Shown: positions 17,406 through 28,055 of the stretch, in pieces
Layout: each line of letters begins with the position of its first letter
Numbering within the stretch: the first letter of the stretch is position 1
Source: Parapedobacter soli
GTDB lineage: Bacteria > Bacteroidota > Bacteroidia > Sphingobacteriales > Sphingobacteriaceae
Direction of reading: 5' to 3'
Length of the DNA: 64,000 nt
NCBI RefSeq assembly: GCF_025460835.1
Contig: NZ_JAMXAY010000009.1
Span: forward strand, 1-64,000
Notes under the pieces: generated by a model
Told to the model about the DNA's origin: nothing
The model's database searches: none
Seen by the model: the letters and a program-made list of their open reading frames with translations, nothing else
Program-made: the position numbers and the translations under genes

Positions 17406-20249
17406 ATGAATCTCCATACGATGACTGCTACACGCCGGGTTTTTATTTTTTTGTTGCTGGTTTCCACTTCCGCTATCGCGTGGGCACAAAAGAAGCCGCT
17501 GGACCACAGTGTCTACGACGGATGGGAGACCATCGACTCGGCTGCTATCTCTGACGACGGACGCTTTATCTATTACCTTGTTAGCCCCCAAGCGGGCGAT
17601 GGAAGGCTGGTAGTCACTGACCCGGACAACCGGCAACATGGCCGCATTGACCGGGGTACGCATGCGCGTTTTTCGGCAGACGGCAAGTACCTGATCGCAC
17701 GTATAAAACCCCGGTATGCGGAAACGCGCGAGGCTAAGATAAAGAAGAAAAAAGCAGACGAGATGCCCAAGGATTCGTTGGCGATATTCACGTTGGAAAC
17801 GGCGGCATTGCATAAGATACCCTTTGTAACCTCTTACAAAATACCTGAGGAGCCGAGTGAATATATCGCATACCTCACCGAGGAGCCTGCAGCGCCGAAA
17901 GACACCGCCACTGCCGACACCACCGCTCCGAAAAAACTAAACCACAAGAAAAACCAGCCTACCTTGCATATACGGCATCTCACCAGCGGTGCAGACACCA
18001 CAATCGACCGCGTGGGGTCATACGAATTCAGCACCAGCGGAAACGCGATTGTCTACGTTAGGAAAGCCGAAGAAAAGGACAGCCTCGGTACCGATGCAGG
18101 GGTGTATTATTACGATCTCGCCACCCGCCAATCCCGTCACATCAGCCGGGGGAAAGGCACATACAAAAACCTGGCTTTCGACGATGCATCGTCGCAGCTG
18201 GCTTTCACGGCCGACAAAAGCCCGGAGAAATCGCTCCAGAAAGCATTTGACCTTTATTATTATACGCCAGGGCAAGACAGCGCCATCATTATTGCCAGCC
18301 GCACCACCAACGGAGTACCGGATGGCTGGTATATCAGTGGTGATGGCGCTATACGGTTCAGTAAAAACGGCGAAAAACTATTCTTCGGCATCGCCCCTAT
18401 CCCACGGGTGAAAGATACCACGCTGGTGGAATTCGAACATGCAAAAGTCGATATCTGGCATTGGAAAGACGATTACCTGCAAAGCCAGCAGTTGGCCAAC
18501 CTCAAGCGGGAGCAAAACAGGAGTTACCTCGCAGTGACGTACCCGAAACAGGGGCGCAAGGTGGTTCCCCTGGCCGACGAGCAATTACCGGATACGCGGC
18601 TGACTGAAGACGCCGACAATACCTATGTGCTGGCGACCACCGATATAGGCCGCCGCATCGAGACCCAATGGCAGGCCGGGTCTTTCCAAGATGTTTACCT
18701 GGTCTCGACGATAGATGGTAGCCGCCGGAAAATTGCAAGCGACATCCGGGGCCGTATCAGCATATCACCCCAAGGCAAATATGTGGTTTGGTTTAACCGA
18801 ACCGACGGCAATTGGTATAGCTTTGCCACGGATGGCAACCAGGCGATCCAGCTGAATACAGACCTACCTGTTAGTTTTGCAAATGAAGACAATGACGTCC
18901 CGGACGAGCCGGGCGACTATGGCTTTGCGGGTTGGAGCGATGACGACGGGGAAATCTTCATTTACGACAAATACGACATCTGGGCGTTCCATCCCGACGG
19001 ATCCAAACGCCGACTGGTTACCAACGGTGCCGGACGGAGCAGCCAGGTGACATTCCGCTACCGGGATGCGGTAGAAAGCCGACGGAGCCGATACGGACGG
19101 AGGAGCAATGCCGGTATCATCGACACCAAAAAACGGATCTTGTTGTCGGCCTTCAATCACATCACCAAAGAACACGGCTGGTTCCACACCAGTGCAGACA
19201 AAAACCGCGACCCCAGGGAAATGGTGATGGGACCGTACAGCTACCGTACCATCAAACGTGCCGCCGACGCAAACACCTATATATATACGAAAGAAAATTA
19301 CGTTTCGGCCCCCGACCTCTATGTATCGGCAAATTTCACAAATGAAACCAAGCTGAGCAGCATCAACCCCCAGCAGCAGCAATACAATTGGGGTACCGCC
19401 GAACTGGTGAAATGGACAACCCCCCATGGCCACGATGCCGAAGGCATACTTTACAAACCTGAAGATTTCAATCCGGGTAAGAAATACCCCGTTATCGCTT
19501 ACTTTTACGAAGAGCTGTCCGACGGACTTTACAGCTATATCCCGCCCACCCCTACGCCATCGCGCCTCAACATCAGTTTCTTTGTGAGCAACGGCTACGT
19601 CGTGTTCGCACCGGATATCCACTATGAAATCGGCCATCCGGGCCGGTCGGCCGAAGAATACGTCAATTCGGGGATGGAAGAGCTGAAAAAACACCCTTGG
19701 ATAGACAGCACTCGCATGGGTATCCAGGGCCAGAGCTGGGGCGGATACCAAGTGGCCCACCTGATCACACGCACAGACATGTATGCCGCGGCGTGGGCCG
19801 GGGCCCCCGTGGTCAACATGACATCCGCTTATGGCGGCATCCGCTGGCAGAGTGGAATGAATAGGCAATTCCAATATGAGCGCACCCAAAGCCGTATAGG
19901 GGCTACCTTATGGGAAAAGCCCGAGTTATACATCGAAAATTCGCCCTTGTTCCATTTGCCAAATGTAACCACACCGGTGGTGATCATGCACAACGACCAA
20001 GACGGGGCCGTCCCTTGGTACCAAGGCATCGAAATGTTCACCGCACTACGGCGCCTGCAGAAACCCGTTTGGCTACTGAATTACAACGGCGACGCACATA
20101 ACCTCGTACAGCGCCAGAACAGGAAAGACATCCAACGACGCCAGCTGGAATTTTTTGACCATTTCCTGAAAGGAAAACCCGCAGCACCATGGATTGAGCA
20201 CGGGGTACCAGCTACCCTCAAAGGGATAGACTGGGGGTTCGGTGATTAA
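17406..20249 (+). CDS. S9 prolyl-oligopeptidase-family serine peptidase
   Basis: Exported peptidase of 947 residues. The start at 17406 gives a signal peptide with a cleavage site after AIAWA. A beta-propeller N-terminal domain of about 650 residues precedes an alpha/beta-hydrolase domain with the nucleophile in GQSWGG (Ser about 777), the Asp in HNDQDGAVPW and the His in NGDAHNL. Enzymes of this group cleave oligopeptides or act as dipeptidyl/acylaminoacyl peptidases in the periplasm. It is divergent from the ABC exporter genes and followed by its own terminator. Confidence 0.92.
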   Translation: MNLHTMTATRRVFIFLLLVSTSAIAWAQKKPLDHSVYDGWETIDSAAISDDGRFIYYLVSPQAGDGRLVVTDPDNRQHGRIDRGTHARFSADGKYLIARIKPRYAETREAKIKKKKADEMPKDSLAIFTLETAALHKIPFVTSYKIPEEPSEYIAYLTEEPAAPKDTATADTTAPKKLNHKKNQPTLHIRHLTSGADTTIDRVGSYEFSTSGNAIVYVRKAEEKDSLGTDAGVYYYDLATRQSRHISRGKGTYKNLAFDDASSQLAFTADKSPEKSLQKAFDLYYYTPGQDSAIIIASRTTNGVPDGWYISGDGAIRFSKNGEKLFFGIAPIPRVKDTTLVEFEHAKVDIWHWKDDYLQSQQLANLKREQNRSYLAVTYPKQGRKVVPLADEQLPDTRLTEDADNTYVLATTDIGRRIETQWQAGSFQDVYLVSTIDGSRRKIASDIRGRISISPQGKYVVWFNRTDGNWYSFATDGNQAIQLNTDLPVSFANEDNDVPDEPGDYGFAGWSDDDGEIFIYDKYDIWAFHPDGSKRRLVTNGAGRSSQVTFRYRDAVESRRSRYGRRSNAGIIDTKKRILLSAFNHITKEHGWFHTSADKNRDPREMVMGPYSYRTIKRAADANTYIYTKENYVSAPDLYVSANFTNETKLSSINPQQQQYNWGTAELVKWTTPHGHDAEGILYKPEDFNPGKKYPVIAYFYEELSDGLYSYIPPTPTPSRLNISFFVSNGYVVFAPDIHYEIGHPGRSAEEYVNSGMEELKKHPWIDSTRMGIQGQSWGGYQVAHLITRTDMYAAAWAGAPVVNMTSAYGGIRWQSGMNRQFQYERTQSRIGATLWEKPELYIENSPLFHLPNVTTPVVIMHNDQDGAVPWYQGIEMFTALRRLQKPVWLLNYNGDAHNLVQRQNRKDIQRRQLEFFDHFLKGKPAAPWIEHGVPATLKGIDWGFGD

Positions 20250-20299
20250 CCATGCGATTTTGAATAAAAGACCAATAACATCGGTGATTTAACATATTA

Positions 20300-20330
20300 G
20301 CCCGGCAATTCACAGTGCCGGGCTTCTTAT
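20300..20330 (+). terminator. Intrinsic terminator after S9 peptidase
   Basis: GCCCGGCA and TGCCGGGC form a perfect 8-bp stem with an 8-base loop, followed by TTCTTAT. It lies 50 bp after the peptidase stop. Confidence 0.7.
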
Positions 20331-20408
20331 TGATGCCATAAATACATATTATTTCAAATAATTTAATATTTTTTTGATTTTTTGATAAAAATTAAATGAA
20401 TTATCATT

Positions 20409-20416
20409 TATATTTG
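20409..20416 (+). promoter_or_regulatory. -7 element of glnN
   Basis: TATATTTG matches TAnnTTTG exactly, with TTTG at 20381-20384 upstream in an AT-rich tract (spacing 24, a little long). Transcription would begin near 20422, so the upstream in-frame ATG at 20396 cannot be used and the start at 20477 follows. Confidence 0.5.
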
Positions 20417-20476
20417 TCAAATATTAATCGAATAATTGAAAAAACTCACAAAACAATAAAAATAAACAGGAACCCA

Positions 20477-22663
20477 ATGTCAGAATTAAGATTTAAAGCG
20501 GTAGAAACTGCTGTTTCAAGACTAAATCGAACAGAAACCCACGAAAAAACCAAACCCTCCCTCCTTTTCGGCAAAAATGTATTCACGACGGCAAAAATGA
20601 AGGAATACCTTCCTAAGAATGCCTACGAAGAACTGCTGGAAACTGTTGAGAGCGGGAAATCCATTTCTCACGATCTCGCCGAGCATATTTCACAAGCGAT
20701 GAAAAGCTGGGCAATTAGCCACGGCGTAACGCACTACACCCACTGGTTCCAACCGTTGACCGGTGCCACGGCCGAGAAGCATGATGCGTTTTTCGAGCCC
20801 CTGCCCGATGGTACCGCAATCGACAAATTCACAGCGAGCGCACTGGTACAACAAGAGCCTGATGCATCCAGCTTTCCGAGCGGAGGTATACGCAACACGT
20901 TCGAAGCGCGGGGCTATACCGGCTGGGACCCCTCTTCGCCGGCGTTCATTTACGAAACCGGGGGGAGTAAGACACTCTGTATCCCGACAATCTTCATTTC
21001 TTATACCGGCGAGGCCCTCGACTACAAGGCTCCGTTATTGAAGGCGATCAATGCCCTTGACAAGGCGGCAGTCGACGTAGCTAATTTCTTCGATAAGTCG
21101 ATCACTAAGGTTAATGCTTCCCTGGGCATCGAACAGGAATATTTTTTGGTAGACCTTGCATTATTCAATGCCCGTCCAGACCTGCAGCTCACCGGCCGCA
21201 CGTTGTTCGGCCACATGTCGGCAAAAGGCCAGCAGCTCGAAGACCAATATTTCGGTGCTATCCCAGAACGGGTACTGGCATTCATGGTCGACCTTGAACA
21301 AGAAGCCCTTAAACTCGGGATTCCATTAAAAACCCGCCACAATGAGGTGGCCCCATCCCAATTCGAGTGCGCGCCTATGTTTGAGGAAATCAACTTGGCG
21401 ATAGACCACAACCAACTGCTACTCAACCTGATGGAACAGGTTGCACTCCGACATAAGTTCAAAGTGCTCATCCACGAGAAACCATACGCCGACATCAACG
21501 GCTCTGGCAAACACAACAACTGGTCGATGATCACCAATACTGGAGTAAACCTGCTCTCACCGGGCAAGACACCGAAGACCAACCTCATGTTTCTGACGTT
21601 TTTCGTCAATGTGATCAAGGCGGTCCACGAACACGCCGATCTGCTGCGTGCGTCTATCGCTAGTGCGGGCAACGACCACCGGCTCGGTGCTAATGAAGCG
21701 CCTCCAGCCATCATCTCCATCTTCCTCGGGAGCCAGCTCAATGCCGTGCTCGACGAAGTGGAAACGGCGAGGGTTGCGAAAAAAGTAAAAAACGAAGCAT
21801 TATTATGGCATGGGATCCCGAAAATACCCGAACTGCACCTGGACAACACCGACCGTAACCGCACGTCGCCGTTTGCGTTTACAGGCAACAAATTCGAGTT
21901 CCGGGCGGTAGGTTCAGCATCAAACAGTGCCAGCCCGATGACCGTACTGTCTGCAATCGTGGCCAACCAACTCATTGATTTCAAAACCGAGGTTGACAAA
22001 CAGATCAAGAAAGGCACAAAAAAAGACCTCGCGCTGCTTAATGTGGTCCGCAAATATATCAAAGAATCGAAACCCATCAGATTTGAGGGCAACGGATATA
22101 GCGCGGAGTGGGAAGAGGAAGCGCGCAAGCGGGGACTCTCAAACATCAAAACCACCCCGAAGGCGCTTGATGTATATGTGAGCGACGACACCATAGCGAT
22201 GTTTGAAAAGCTGGAGATATTCACCCGGCGGGAAAGTGAAGCACGCCATGAAATCCTGCTCGAAAATTACTTCAAGAAAATCCAGATCGAAGCCCGTGTT
22301 ATCGGCGAGATTGTAACCAGCCTGGTGGCTCCGGCAGCTTTCAACTACCAGAATGTGCTCATCAAAAACATAAAGGGTCTTAAAGAACTGGAACTGAACC
22401 CCGAAGCATACGGATCGCAGCTCAATTTGGTGGAACGTATCTCCAATCACATCAACACCATCCTGGTCGATGCCGAGGCAATGCGGCAAGAACGCAAAAA
22501 AGCGAATAAACTCGAAGACACATGCGAGAAAGCCGTTGCGTACGACACGAAGGTGAAACCGTATTTCGACAAAATACGCTACCACCTCAACAAATTGGAG
22601 CAAATCGTAGACGACCACCAATGGCCGCTGCCCAAACTGCGCGAACTCCTGTTCGTAAGGTAG
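20477..22663 (+). CDS. glnN: Glutamine synthetase type III
   Basis: Cytoplasmic enzyme of 728 residues making glutamine from glutamate, ammonia and ATP. The large size and the opening RFKAVETAVSRLNR with the segment FGKNVFTTAKMKEYLP are those of GSIII, not of the ~450-residue GSI. Catalytic-domain pieces include GIEQEYFLVD (metal ligands), RHNEVAPSQFECAPMFEE, NGSGKHNNWSM and the late FRAVGSASNSASP. The start at 20477 follows a weak AGGAA; the upstream ATG at 20396 precedes the likely promoter. The gene stands alone between two terminators. Confidence 0.95.
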   Translation: MSELRFKAVETAVSRLNRTETHEKTKPSLLFGKNVFTTAKMKEYLPKNAYEELLETVESGKSISHDLAEHISQAMKSWAISHGVTHYTHWFQPLTGATAEKHDAFFEPLPDGTAIDKFTASALVQQEPDASSFPSGGIRNTFEARGYTGWDPSSPAFIYETGGSKTLCIPTIFISYTGEALDYKAPLLKAINALDKAAVDVANFFDKSITKVNASLGIEQEYFLVDLALFNARPDLQLTGRTLFGHMSAKGQQLEDQYFGAIPERVLAFMVDLEQEALKLGIPLKTRHNEVAPSQFECAPMFEEINLAIDHNQLLLNLMEQVALRHKFKVLIHEKPYADINGSGKHNNWSMITNTGVNLLSPGKTPKTNLMFLTFFVNVIKAVHEHADLLRASIASAGNDHRLGANEAPPAIISIFLGSQLNAVLDEVETARVAKKVKNEALLWHGIPKIPELHLDNTDRNRTSPFAFTGNKFEFRAVGSASNSASPMTVLSAIVANQLIDFKTEVDKQIKKGTKKDLALLNVVRKYIKESKPIRFEGNGYSAEWEEEARKRGLSNIKTTPKALDVYVSDDTIAMFEKLEIFTRRESEARHEILLENYFKKIQIEARVIGEIVTSLVAPAAFNYQNVLIKNIKGLKELELNPEAYGSQLNLVERISNHINTILVDAEAMRQERKKANKLEDTCEKAVAYDTKVKPYFDKIRYHLNKLEQIVDDHQWPLPKLRELLFVR

Positions 22664-22691
22664 CCGTTCCGACGGCATAGCCGGCTTTTTA

Positions 22692-22745
22692 AGCCATAAG
22701 GGGCACCGAAAACGGTGCCCCTTATGGCTATTGGGAACCTTTTTT
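22692..22745 (+). terminator. Strong intrinsic terminator after glnN
   Basis: A perfect 17-bp stem starting AGCCATAAGGGGCACCG closes on an AAAA loop and is followed 8 bases later by TTTTTT. It separates glnN from the methionine locus. Confidence 0.75.
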
Positions 22746-22754
22746 AGAAAAAAC

Positions 22755-22785
22755 TTGCACAACCCGCTTGCACGGGCTATATTTG
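22755..22785 (+). promoter_or_regulatory. Promoter of the metY leader
   Basis: TTG at 22755-22757 and TATATTTG at 22778-22785 are spaced by 20 bases, a full match to the Bacteroidota -33/-7 layout. Transcription would begin near 22791, about 50 bases before the riboswitch. Confidence 0.7.
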
Positions 22786-22839
22786 CTGCGTTGCGTAGAG
22801 ACCACGCACAAATCAATTCCGCTTCAAAGCAGGTCTTGG

Positions 22840-22951
22840 TTTATAAAGAAGTGGCGAGAGACTGGCTCAATGACCCGCTGGCAACCATCCGCAAACAGCG
22901 GAAAAGGTGCCAATTCCTGTCCGAACCCACCCGTGGTTGGGAGCATATAAA
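22840..22951 (+). ncRNA. SAM-I riboswitch
   Basis: The conserved SAM-I (S-box) core can be read: AAGAAGTGGCGAGAGACTGG, then the GGCAACC segment near 22880, then GGTGCCAATTCC near 22907-22918, closing with GGGAGCA. The P1 stem pairs TTTATA (22840-22845) with TATAAA (22946-22951). S-adenosylmethionine binding to this RNA family lowers expression of methionine genes, and metY lies downstream. No terminator with a U-run follows closely, so control may be at translation or through the leader ORF that comes next. Confidence 0.85.
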
Positions 22952-22961
22952 TGATAAGACG

Positions 22962-23093
22962 ATGAACACGTACTCAGCAGGCTACATTCCTATACAGGCT
23001 ACCCGGAGAACCGGATATGCCCCCCTCCCATTCAGTGCCGTCAGACCATGCCGAATGCGTATGGGAACGACACAGCACCATAGTTGCTGCTAG
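22962..23093 (+). CDS. Putative 43-aa leader peptide ending Cys-Cys
   Basis: A short frame starting 11 bases after the riboswitch encodes MNTYSAGYIPIQATRRTGYA and ends HHSCC, with one more Cys in the middle (RPCRMRM). It lies wholly in the metY leader, 121 bases before metY. The last two codons before the stop are both TGC. A peptide that ends in tandem Cys codons could make ribosomes stall when cysteine is scarce, by analogy with known cysteine-attenuation peptides. No protein family is recognised. Function is inferred from position and composition only; it may be chance. Confidence 0.35.
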   Translation: MNTYSAGYIPIQATRRTGYAPLPFSAVRPCRMRMGTTQHHSCC

Positions 23094-23211
23094 TTCCACG
23101 ACACGCTGTTGCCTGCTTACGGCCATCTGCATGAAAAAGCGGACATATACCGGGCAACGCACACCCATTGAGCACACACAGTACATAAGTTAAGTTTATT
23201 AAACAATTTGA

Positions 23212-24519
<1,308 letters not shown>

Positions 24520-24530
24520 AAATCCCACTT

Positions 24531-24561
24531 CGCCGGGCGGGTAGCCGTCCGGCGTTTTTTT
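24531..24561 (+). terminator. Hairpin with T-run between metY and hom
   Basis: CGCCGGGCGG and CCGTCCGGCG pair (one G-T) around GTAG, followed by seven T. A good intrinsic terminator, 12 bases after metY; hom begins 39 bases later, so either read-through is intended or hom has its own promoter. Confidence 0.8.
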
Positions 24562-24599
24562 CCAACCCAAAAAAAGCAAAACAACATCAATAGCAAAGC

Positions 24600-25784
24600 A
24601 TGGACAACAAACTGACCTTGGGCATTTTTGGATTCGGCGTGGTAGGCCAAGGACTCTATGATATCATCAGCACCAAACACCTCAATCTGGCCATCAAGAA
24701 ATTCGTTATCAAACATCCTGAAAAGGAACGGAGCTTACCGGCTGCGTTGTTCACTACCGATGCGGGTGCCGTACTGGACGACCCGGAAATAAATACCGTC
24801 GTGGAGCTGATCGATGATGCGGACGCGGCCTTCGACATTGTGGCGCGTGCCCTACGCTCCGGCAAGAACGTGGTATCGGCAAACAAGAAAATGATTGCCA
24901 CGAACCTTGAGCAACTGGTAGCGATACAAAATCAATACGGCACCAGCCTCCTGTATGAGGGTGCGGTATGTGGAAGCATCCCGATCATCCGGAATCTGGA
25001 AGAGTACTACGACAACGAACTGCTGCACTCCATCTCCGGCATTTTCAATGGCTCGTCTAACTACATCCTCTCCAAGATATTCAACGAGAACTTGGCCTAT
25101 GATACCGCATTGCAGCAGGCGCAGGACCTCGGCTTCGCCGAGACGGACCCGACACTCGACGTGGGCGGTTTCGACCCCAAGTTCAAGCTAGCCATCGTTG
25201 CTTCGCACGCATACGGACTTTACATTGCGCCCGATGCCATACTCAATATCGGTATCGATAAGCTGCAGGCTGCAGATATCCGGTTTGCTAACGAGAAGAA
25301 TTACCGGATAAAACTGGTGCCCACTGCCCGGGAAATCAGTGATAACGCCGTTATCTTATATGTACTACCCAAATTGGTTACGCGCGACAACATCCTTTAT
25401 AATGTGGAAAACGAATATAACGGCGTATTGGTCAAAGCCGCATTCGCCGATGAACAGTTTTTCTATGGCAAAGGCGCCGGTGGCCATCCTACCGGGTCGG
25501 CCGTTCTTTCCGACATCGCGGCGCTGCGCTACGGGTACCGTTATGAATACAAAAAGCATATCGACGCCGGTGGGCTGCAGTACACCACCGATTGGGAGAT
25601 ATCGGTATACCTCCGCTATGAGGATGAGCAGGTGGTGGAAAAACTGCGATTCACATCAATCAGTGAGCGGTACTACGCGCAGGATTTCAAATATGTCATC
25701 GGTAGAATCAATTTGAGGCATATTTTAGAAAACAAAGAAGAGATAAGCCGCGATGGCGGATTTATAGCCGAAATCGAACAATAA
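24600..25784 (+). CDS. hom: Homoserine dehydrogenase
   Basis: Enzyme of 394 residues reducing aspartate semialdehyde to homoserine, the branch point to methionine and threonine. The NAD(P)-binding GFGVVGQG is at 11-18; KNVVSANKKMIA and the catalytic-domain segment GSSNYILSKI...GFAETDPTLDVGGFD are typical. There is no clear separate ACT domain. It follows metY in the same direction across a terminator-like hairpin. Confidence 0.93.
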   Translation: MDNKLTLGIFGFGVVGQGLYDIISTKHLNLAIKKFVIKHPEKERSLPAALFTTDAGAVLDDPEINTVVELIDDADAAFDIVARALRSGKNVVSANKKMIATNLEQLVAIQNQYGTSLLYEGAVCGSIPIIRNLEEYYDNELLHSISGIFNGSSNYILSKIFNENLAYDTALQQAQDLGFAETDPTLDVGGFDPKFKLAIVASHAYGLYIAPDAILNIGIDKLQAADIRFANEKNYRIKLVPTAREISDNAVILYVLPKLVTRDNILYNVENEYNGVLVKAAFADEQFFYGKGAGGHPTGSAVLSDIAALRYGYRYEYKKHIDAGGLQYTTDWEISVYLRYEDEQVVEKLRFTSISERYYAQDFKYVIGRINLRHILENKEEISRDGGFIAEIEQ

Positions 25785-25876
25785 GCACGGCCTCCACGCT
25801 GCCTCTGCAACGTATTTCAGTTTGTGTGTTTTAATTTGTATATTGTAGAAATTATAACACGTCAAAAAACTATGTC

Positions 25877-26059
25877 ATGCAGAGCATCGTTACGCTCTTT
25901 ATTTCATTATTCGGTGTCCCGGCGGTTGTTCAGCAACATGATACCACAGCTGTGGAAAACACCGGACGGGCTTATGGTTACATTGGATTCGCTGTAATCG
26001 TATTGATTGCCATCGTGGTGGTCCTCATCAGGAAGCAACACCGCAAATTCAATGAGTGA
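25877..26059 (+). CDS. Small membrane protein, unknown
   Basis: A 60-residue frame with a hydrophobic N-terminus (possibly a signal or first helix), a short polar stretch and a clear transmembrane helix AYGYIGFAVIVLIAIVVVLI, ending in a basic tail KQHRKFNE. No family recognised. It ends five bases before the convergent regulator gene, and there is a gap of 92 bp after hom. Likely real because of the clean membrane-protein composition, but unproven. Confidence 0.45.
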   Translation: MQSIVTLFISLFGVPAVVQQHDTTAVENTGRAYGYIGFAVIVLIAIVVVLIRKQHRKFNE

Positions 26060-26064
26060 ATGGG

Positions 26065-27486
26065 CTACGCTTCTCTCTTCAGCCCGAACTTTTCGATTTT
26101 GCTATACAGATGGCTACGTTGGATATCGATTTCGTCCGCGGTCTTCGATACGTTCCAACCGTTTTTCTCCAATTTATATTTGATGAATTCCCTCTCGGTG
26201 TAATCTTTAAAGTCCTGGAACGACGAAAATTCATCATAGTCCACGACCGGGGCCATCTCGGGGGCGACGAACTCCCTGACCACCGTAGTAACGCCTGGAT
26301 CCGGGCCTTCGGCGACGGCGGTTGTACTGGCAGGGTTGGCAAACGCCCTTACATCCCGGTCGGTAATCGACTTATCGCTTAGGATAATCAATCGTTCGAC
26401 CATATTGCGCAGCTCCCGGATATTGCCTGTCCACGGTAGCGTTTTCAAGGCTTCCATGGCATCGTCGGTGATTTTCTTAACCGGCATATTGTATTCGCCG
26501 CAAACCTCTTCACAGAAATGTTTTGCCAATACCGGGATATCATCCGTCCGTTCCACCAAAGGGGGAACGTGGATGATGATTACACTCAGCCGATGGTAAA
26601 GGTCCATACGGAAGTTGCCGGCATCGATCTCTTTCAGCAGATCCTTGTTGGTCGCCGCAATCACCCGCACATTTACGTTGATTTCCTTTTCACCGCCTAC
26701 GCGGGTCACCTTATTTTCCTGCAGCGCCCGGAGCACCTTGGCCTGTGCCGAGAGGCTCATATCGCCGATCTCATCGAGGAAAAGCGTGCCGTTGTCGGCC
26801 TGTTCAAACTTCCCAATCCGCTGTTTTATGGCCGACGTGAACGAACCCTTTTCGTGTCCAAAAAGCTCACTTTCAATCAATTCGGATGGTATAGCAGCAC
26901 AATTCACCTCAATCAGGGGTGCGTCGGCCCGCGCTGATTTCTCGTGCAGCCAGCGGGCTACCAGCTCCTTCCCACTACCGTTTGCACCGGTTATCAGCAC
27001 GCGCGCATCGGTGGGTGCTACCCGATCGATTGTCTCCTTGATACGTTGGATTGCTTCCGAATCGCCAAGGATATCACGCGTTTTACTGACCTTACGCTTC
27101 AACACCTTGGTTTCCGTTACCAGCGTACCACGCTCCAATGCATTCCTGACCGTGATCAGCAGCCGATTCAGGTCGGGCGGTTTGGAAATGAAGTCGTAGG
27201 CACCTTTCTTACTGGCCTCGACTGCGGTTTCTATGGTACCGTGCCCCGATATCATGATAAACGGTAAATCCGGCTTAATGGCCAGCGCTTCGGTAAGCAC
27301 CTCCATGCCATCCATTTTGCTCATCTTGATATCGCAAAGCACCAGACCGATGTTTTCCTTTTTGATGATGGCTAACCCATCGGCACCATTATCGGCGTCA
27401 ACAACCTTATAATCCTCGTATTCAAGAATTTCGCGCAATGTACTCCGGATAGCCCGTTCATCGTCGATGATTAATATTTTCGTCAT
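26065..27486 (-). CDS. Sigma-54-type response regulator, NtrC family
   Basis: A 473-residue regulator. The receiver domain (1-120) has the phosphate-accepting Asp at 52 (VLCDIKMSKMDG) and the Lys in FISKPP. The AAA+ domain has Walker A GANGSGKE (167-174) and Walker B GTLFLDEIGD. The loop that normally reads GAFTGA and touches sigma-54 is GSFTSA (214-219). A Fis-type helix-turn-helix ends the protein (WNVSKTADEIDIQRSHLYSK). The start at 27486 gives the natural MTKILIIDDE opening. No kinase gene is adjacent, so it is an orphan. The upstream region is a heptamer array. Confidence 0.9.
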   Translation of the reverse strand: MTKILIIDDERAIRSTLREILEYEDYKVVDADNGADGLAIIKKENIGLVLCDIKMSKMDGMEVLTEALAIKPDLPFIMISGHGTIETAVEASKKGAYDFISKPPDLNRLLITVRNALERGTLVTETKVLKRKVSKTRDILGDSEAIQRIKETIDRVAPTDARVLITGANGSGKELVARWLHEKSARADAPLIEVNCAAIPSELIESELFGHEKGSFTSAIKQRIGKFEQADNGTLFLDEIGDMSLSAQAKVLRALQENKVTRVGGEKEINVNVRVIAATNKDLLKEIDAGNFRMDLYHRLSVIIIHVPPLVERTDDIPVLAKHFCEEVCGEYNMPVKKITDDAMEALKTLPWTGNIRELRNMVERLIILSDKSITDRDVRAFANPASTTAVAEGPDPGVTTVVREFVAPEMAPVVDYDEFSSFQDFKDYTEREFIKYKLEKNGWNVSKTADEIDIQRSHLYSKIEKFGLKREA

Positions 27487-27515
27487 GTATACCGTTTTGA
27501 ACTTGTGAGCGGGTG

Positions 27516-27571
27516 TCTCAAATCTCACATCTCACATCTCATATCTCACATCTCATATCTCAAATCTAATA
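27516..27571. repeat. Heptanucleotide tandem array, TCTCAYA type
   Basis: Eight consecutive 7-base units: TCTCAAA, TCTCACA (x2), TCTCATA, TCTCACA, TCTCATA, TCTCAAA, TCTAATA. It fills the gap between the rnpB terminator and the NtrC-like gene, so it lies in that gene's upstream region. The same unit type recurs at 29521. Confidence 0.9.
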
Positions 27572-27580
27572 CCTAAAAAA

Positions 27581-27978
27581 GGCAAACCCTATAAGCCGGA
27601 TTCTGTACCCCGATCATCGGAGCCTCTATCATTTATCTGGGCCCACCATCACTGGTAGGCTCAAGCGGTCTACCCGTTGCGGTCTCCGTCACGCCTCCCG
27701 GCGTGGGCGGAATGGGAACGAGCCGCCCCCCATCCGCAACCTATTTGACCTTTCAACCCCCGGGGTTTACCGCGGTGCATGTCGCCATGCAAAGCCGTGG
27801 GCTCTTACCCCACGTTTTCACCCTTACCGCGCCGCTGGCGTGGCGGTATATTTTCTGTGGCACTTTCCGTATCACACCTCTCGGCATGACCCTTCCCGTT
27901 AGGAAGCGGGGTGCTCTGCGTTGTCCGGACTTTCCTCCCTCCCACCGTGGCAGAAGAGCGATAGAGCAGGTTTGCCTC
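27581..27978 (-). ncRNA. rnpB: RNase P RNA
   Basis: RNA component of RNase P, which matures tRNA 5' ends. On the minus strand the 5' part contains GGAGGGAGGAAAGTCCGGAC and the 3' part contains ACAGAATCCGGCTTATAG, both diagnostic of bacterial rnpB. The outer stem P1 is formed by GGCAAACC (27970-27977) and GGTTTGCC (27581-27588). The RNA ends in a T-run (TTTTTT, 27575-27580). About 398 nt, normal length. Confidence 0.93.
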
Positions 27979-27981
27979 GCG

Positions 27982-27989
27982 CAAAGGTA
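27982..27989 (-). promoter_or_regulatory. -7 element of rnpB
   Basis: On the minus strand TACCTTTG matches TAnnTTTG and lies five bases before the P1 5' strand of rnpB, the expected distance to the transcription start. Confidence 0.65.
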
Positions 27990-28041
27990 CATAATAAGTT
28001 ATTAAGTTTGAAGCACGTGGCGCACGTACGTCGTAAAACCG

Positions 28042-28049
28042 TATCTTTG
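28042..28049 (+). promoter_or_regulatory. -7 element of menG/ubiE
   Basis: TATCTTTG matches TAnnTTTG and ends only six bases before the ATG at 28056. The predicted transcript would start at or next to the start codon, so the message could be leaderless. Confidence 0.5.
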
Positions 28050-28055
28050 TCTACC

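Noticed and set aside
18864-19889. 341-residue open frame antisense to the S9 peptidase
   Set aside because: Covers the catalytic domain of a clear peptidase gene; no recognisable motifs.
20396-20476. Upstream in-frame ATG of glnN as start
   Set aside because: It precedes the likely -7 element and would add 27 atypical residues before the conserved N-terminus.
21022-22224. 400-residue open frame antisense to glnN
   Set aside because: Shadow of the glnN coding frame; Ser/Arg-rich low-complexity translation, no family pattern, and glnN is unmistakable on the other strand.
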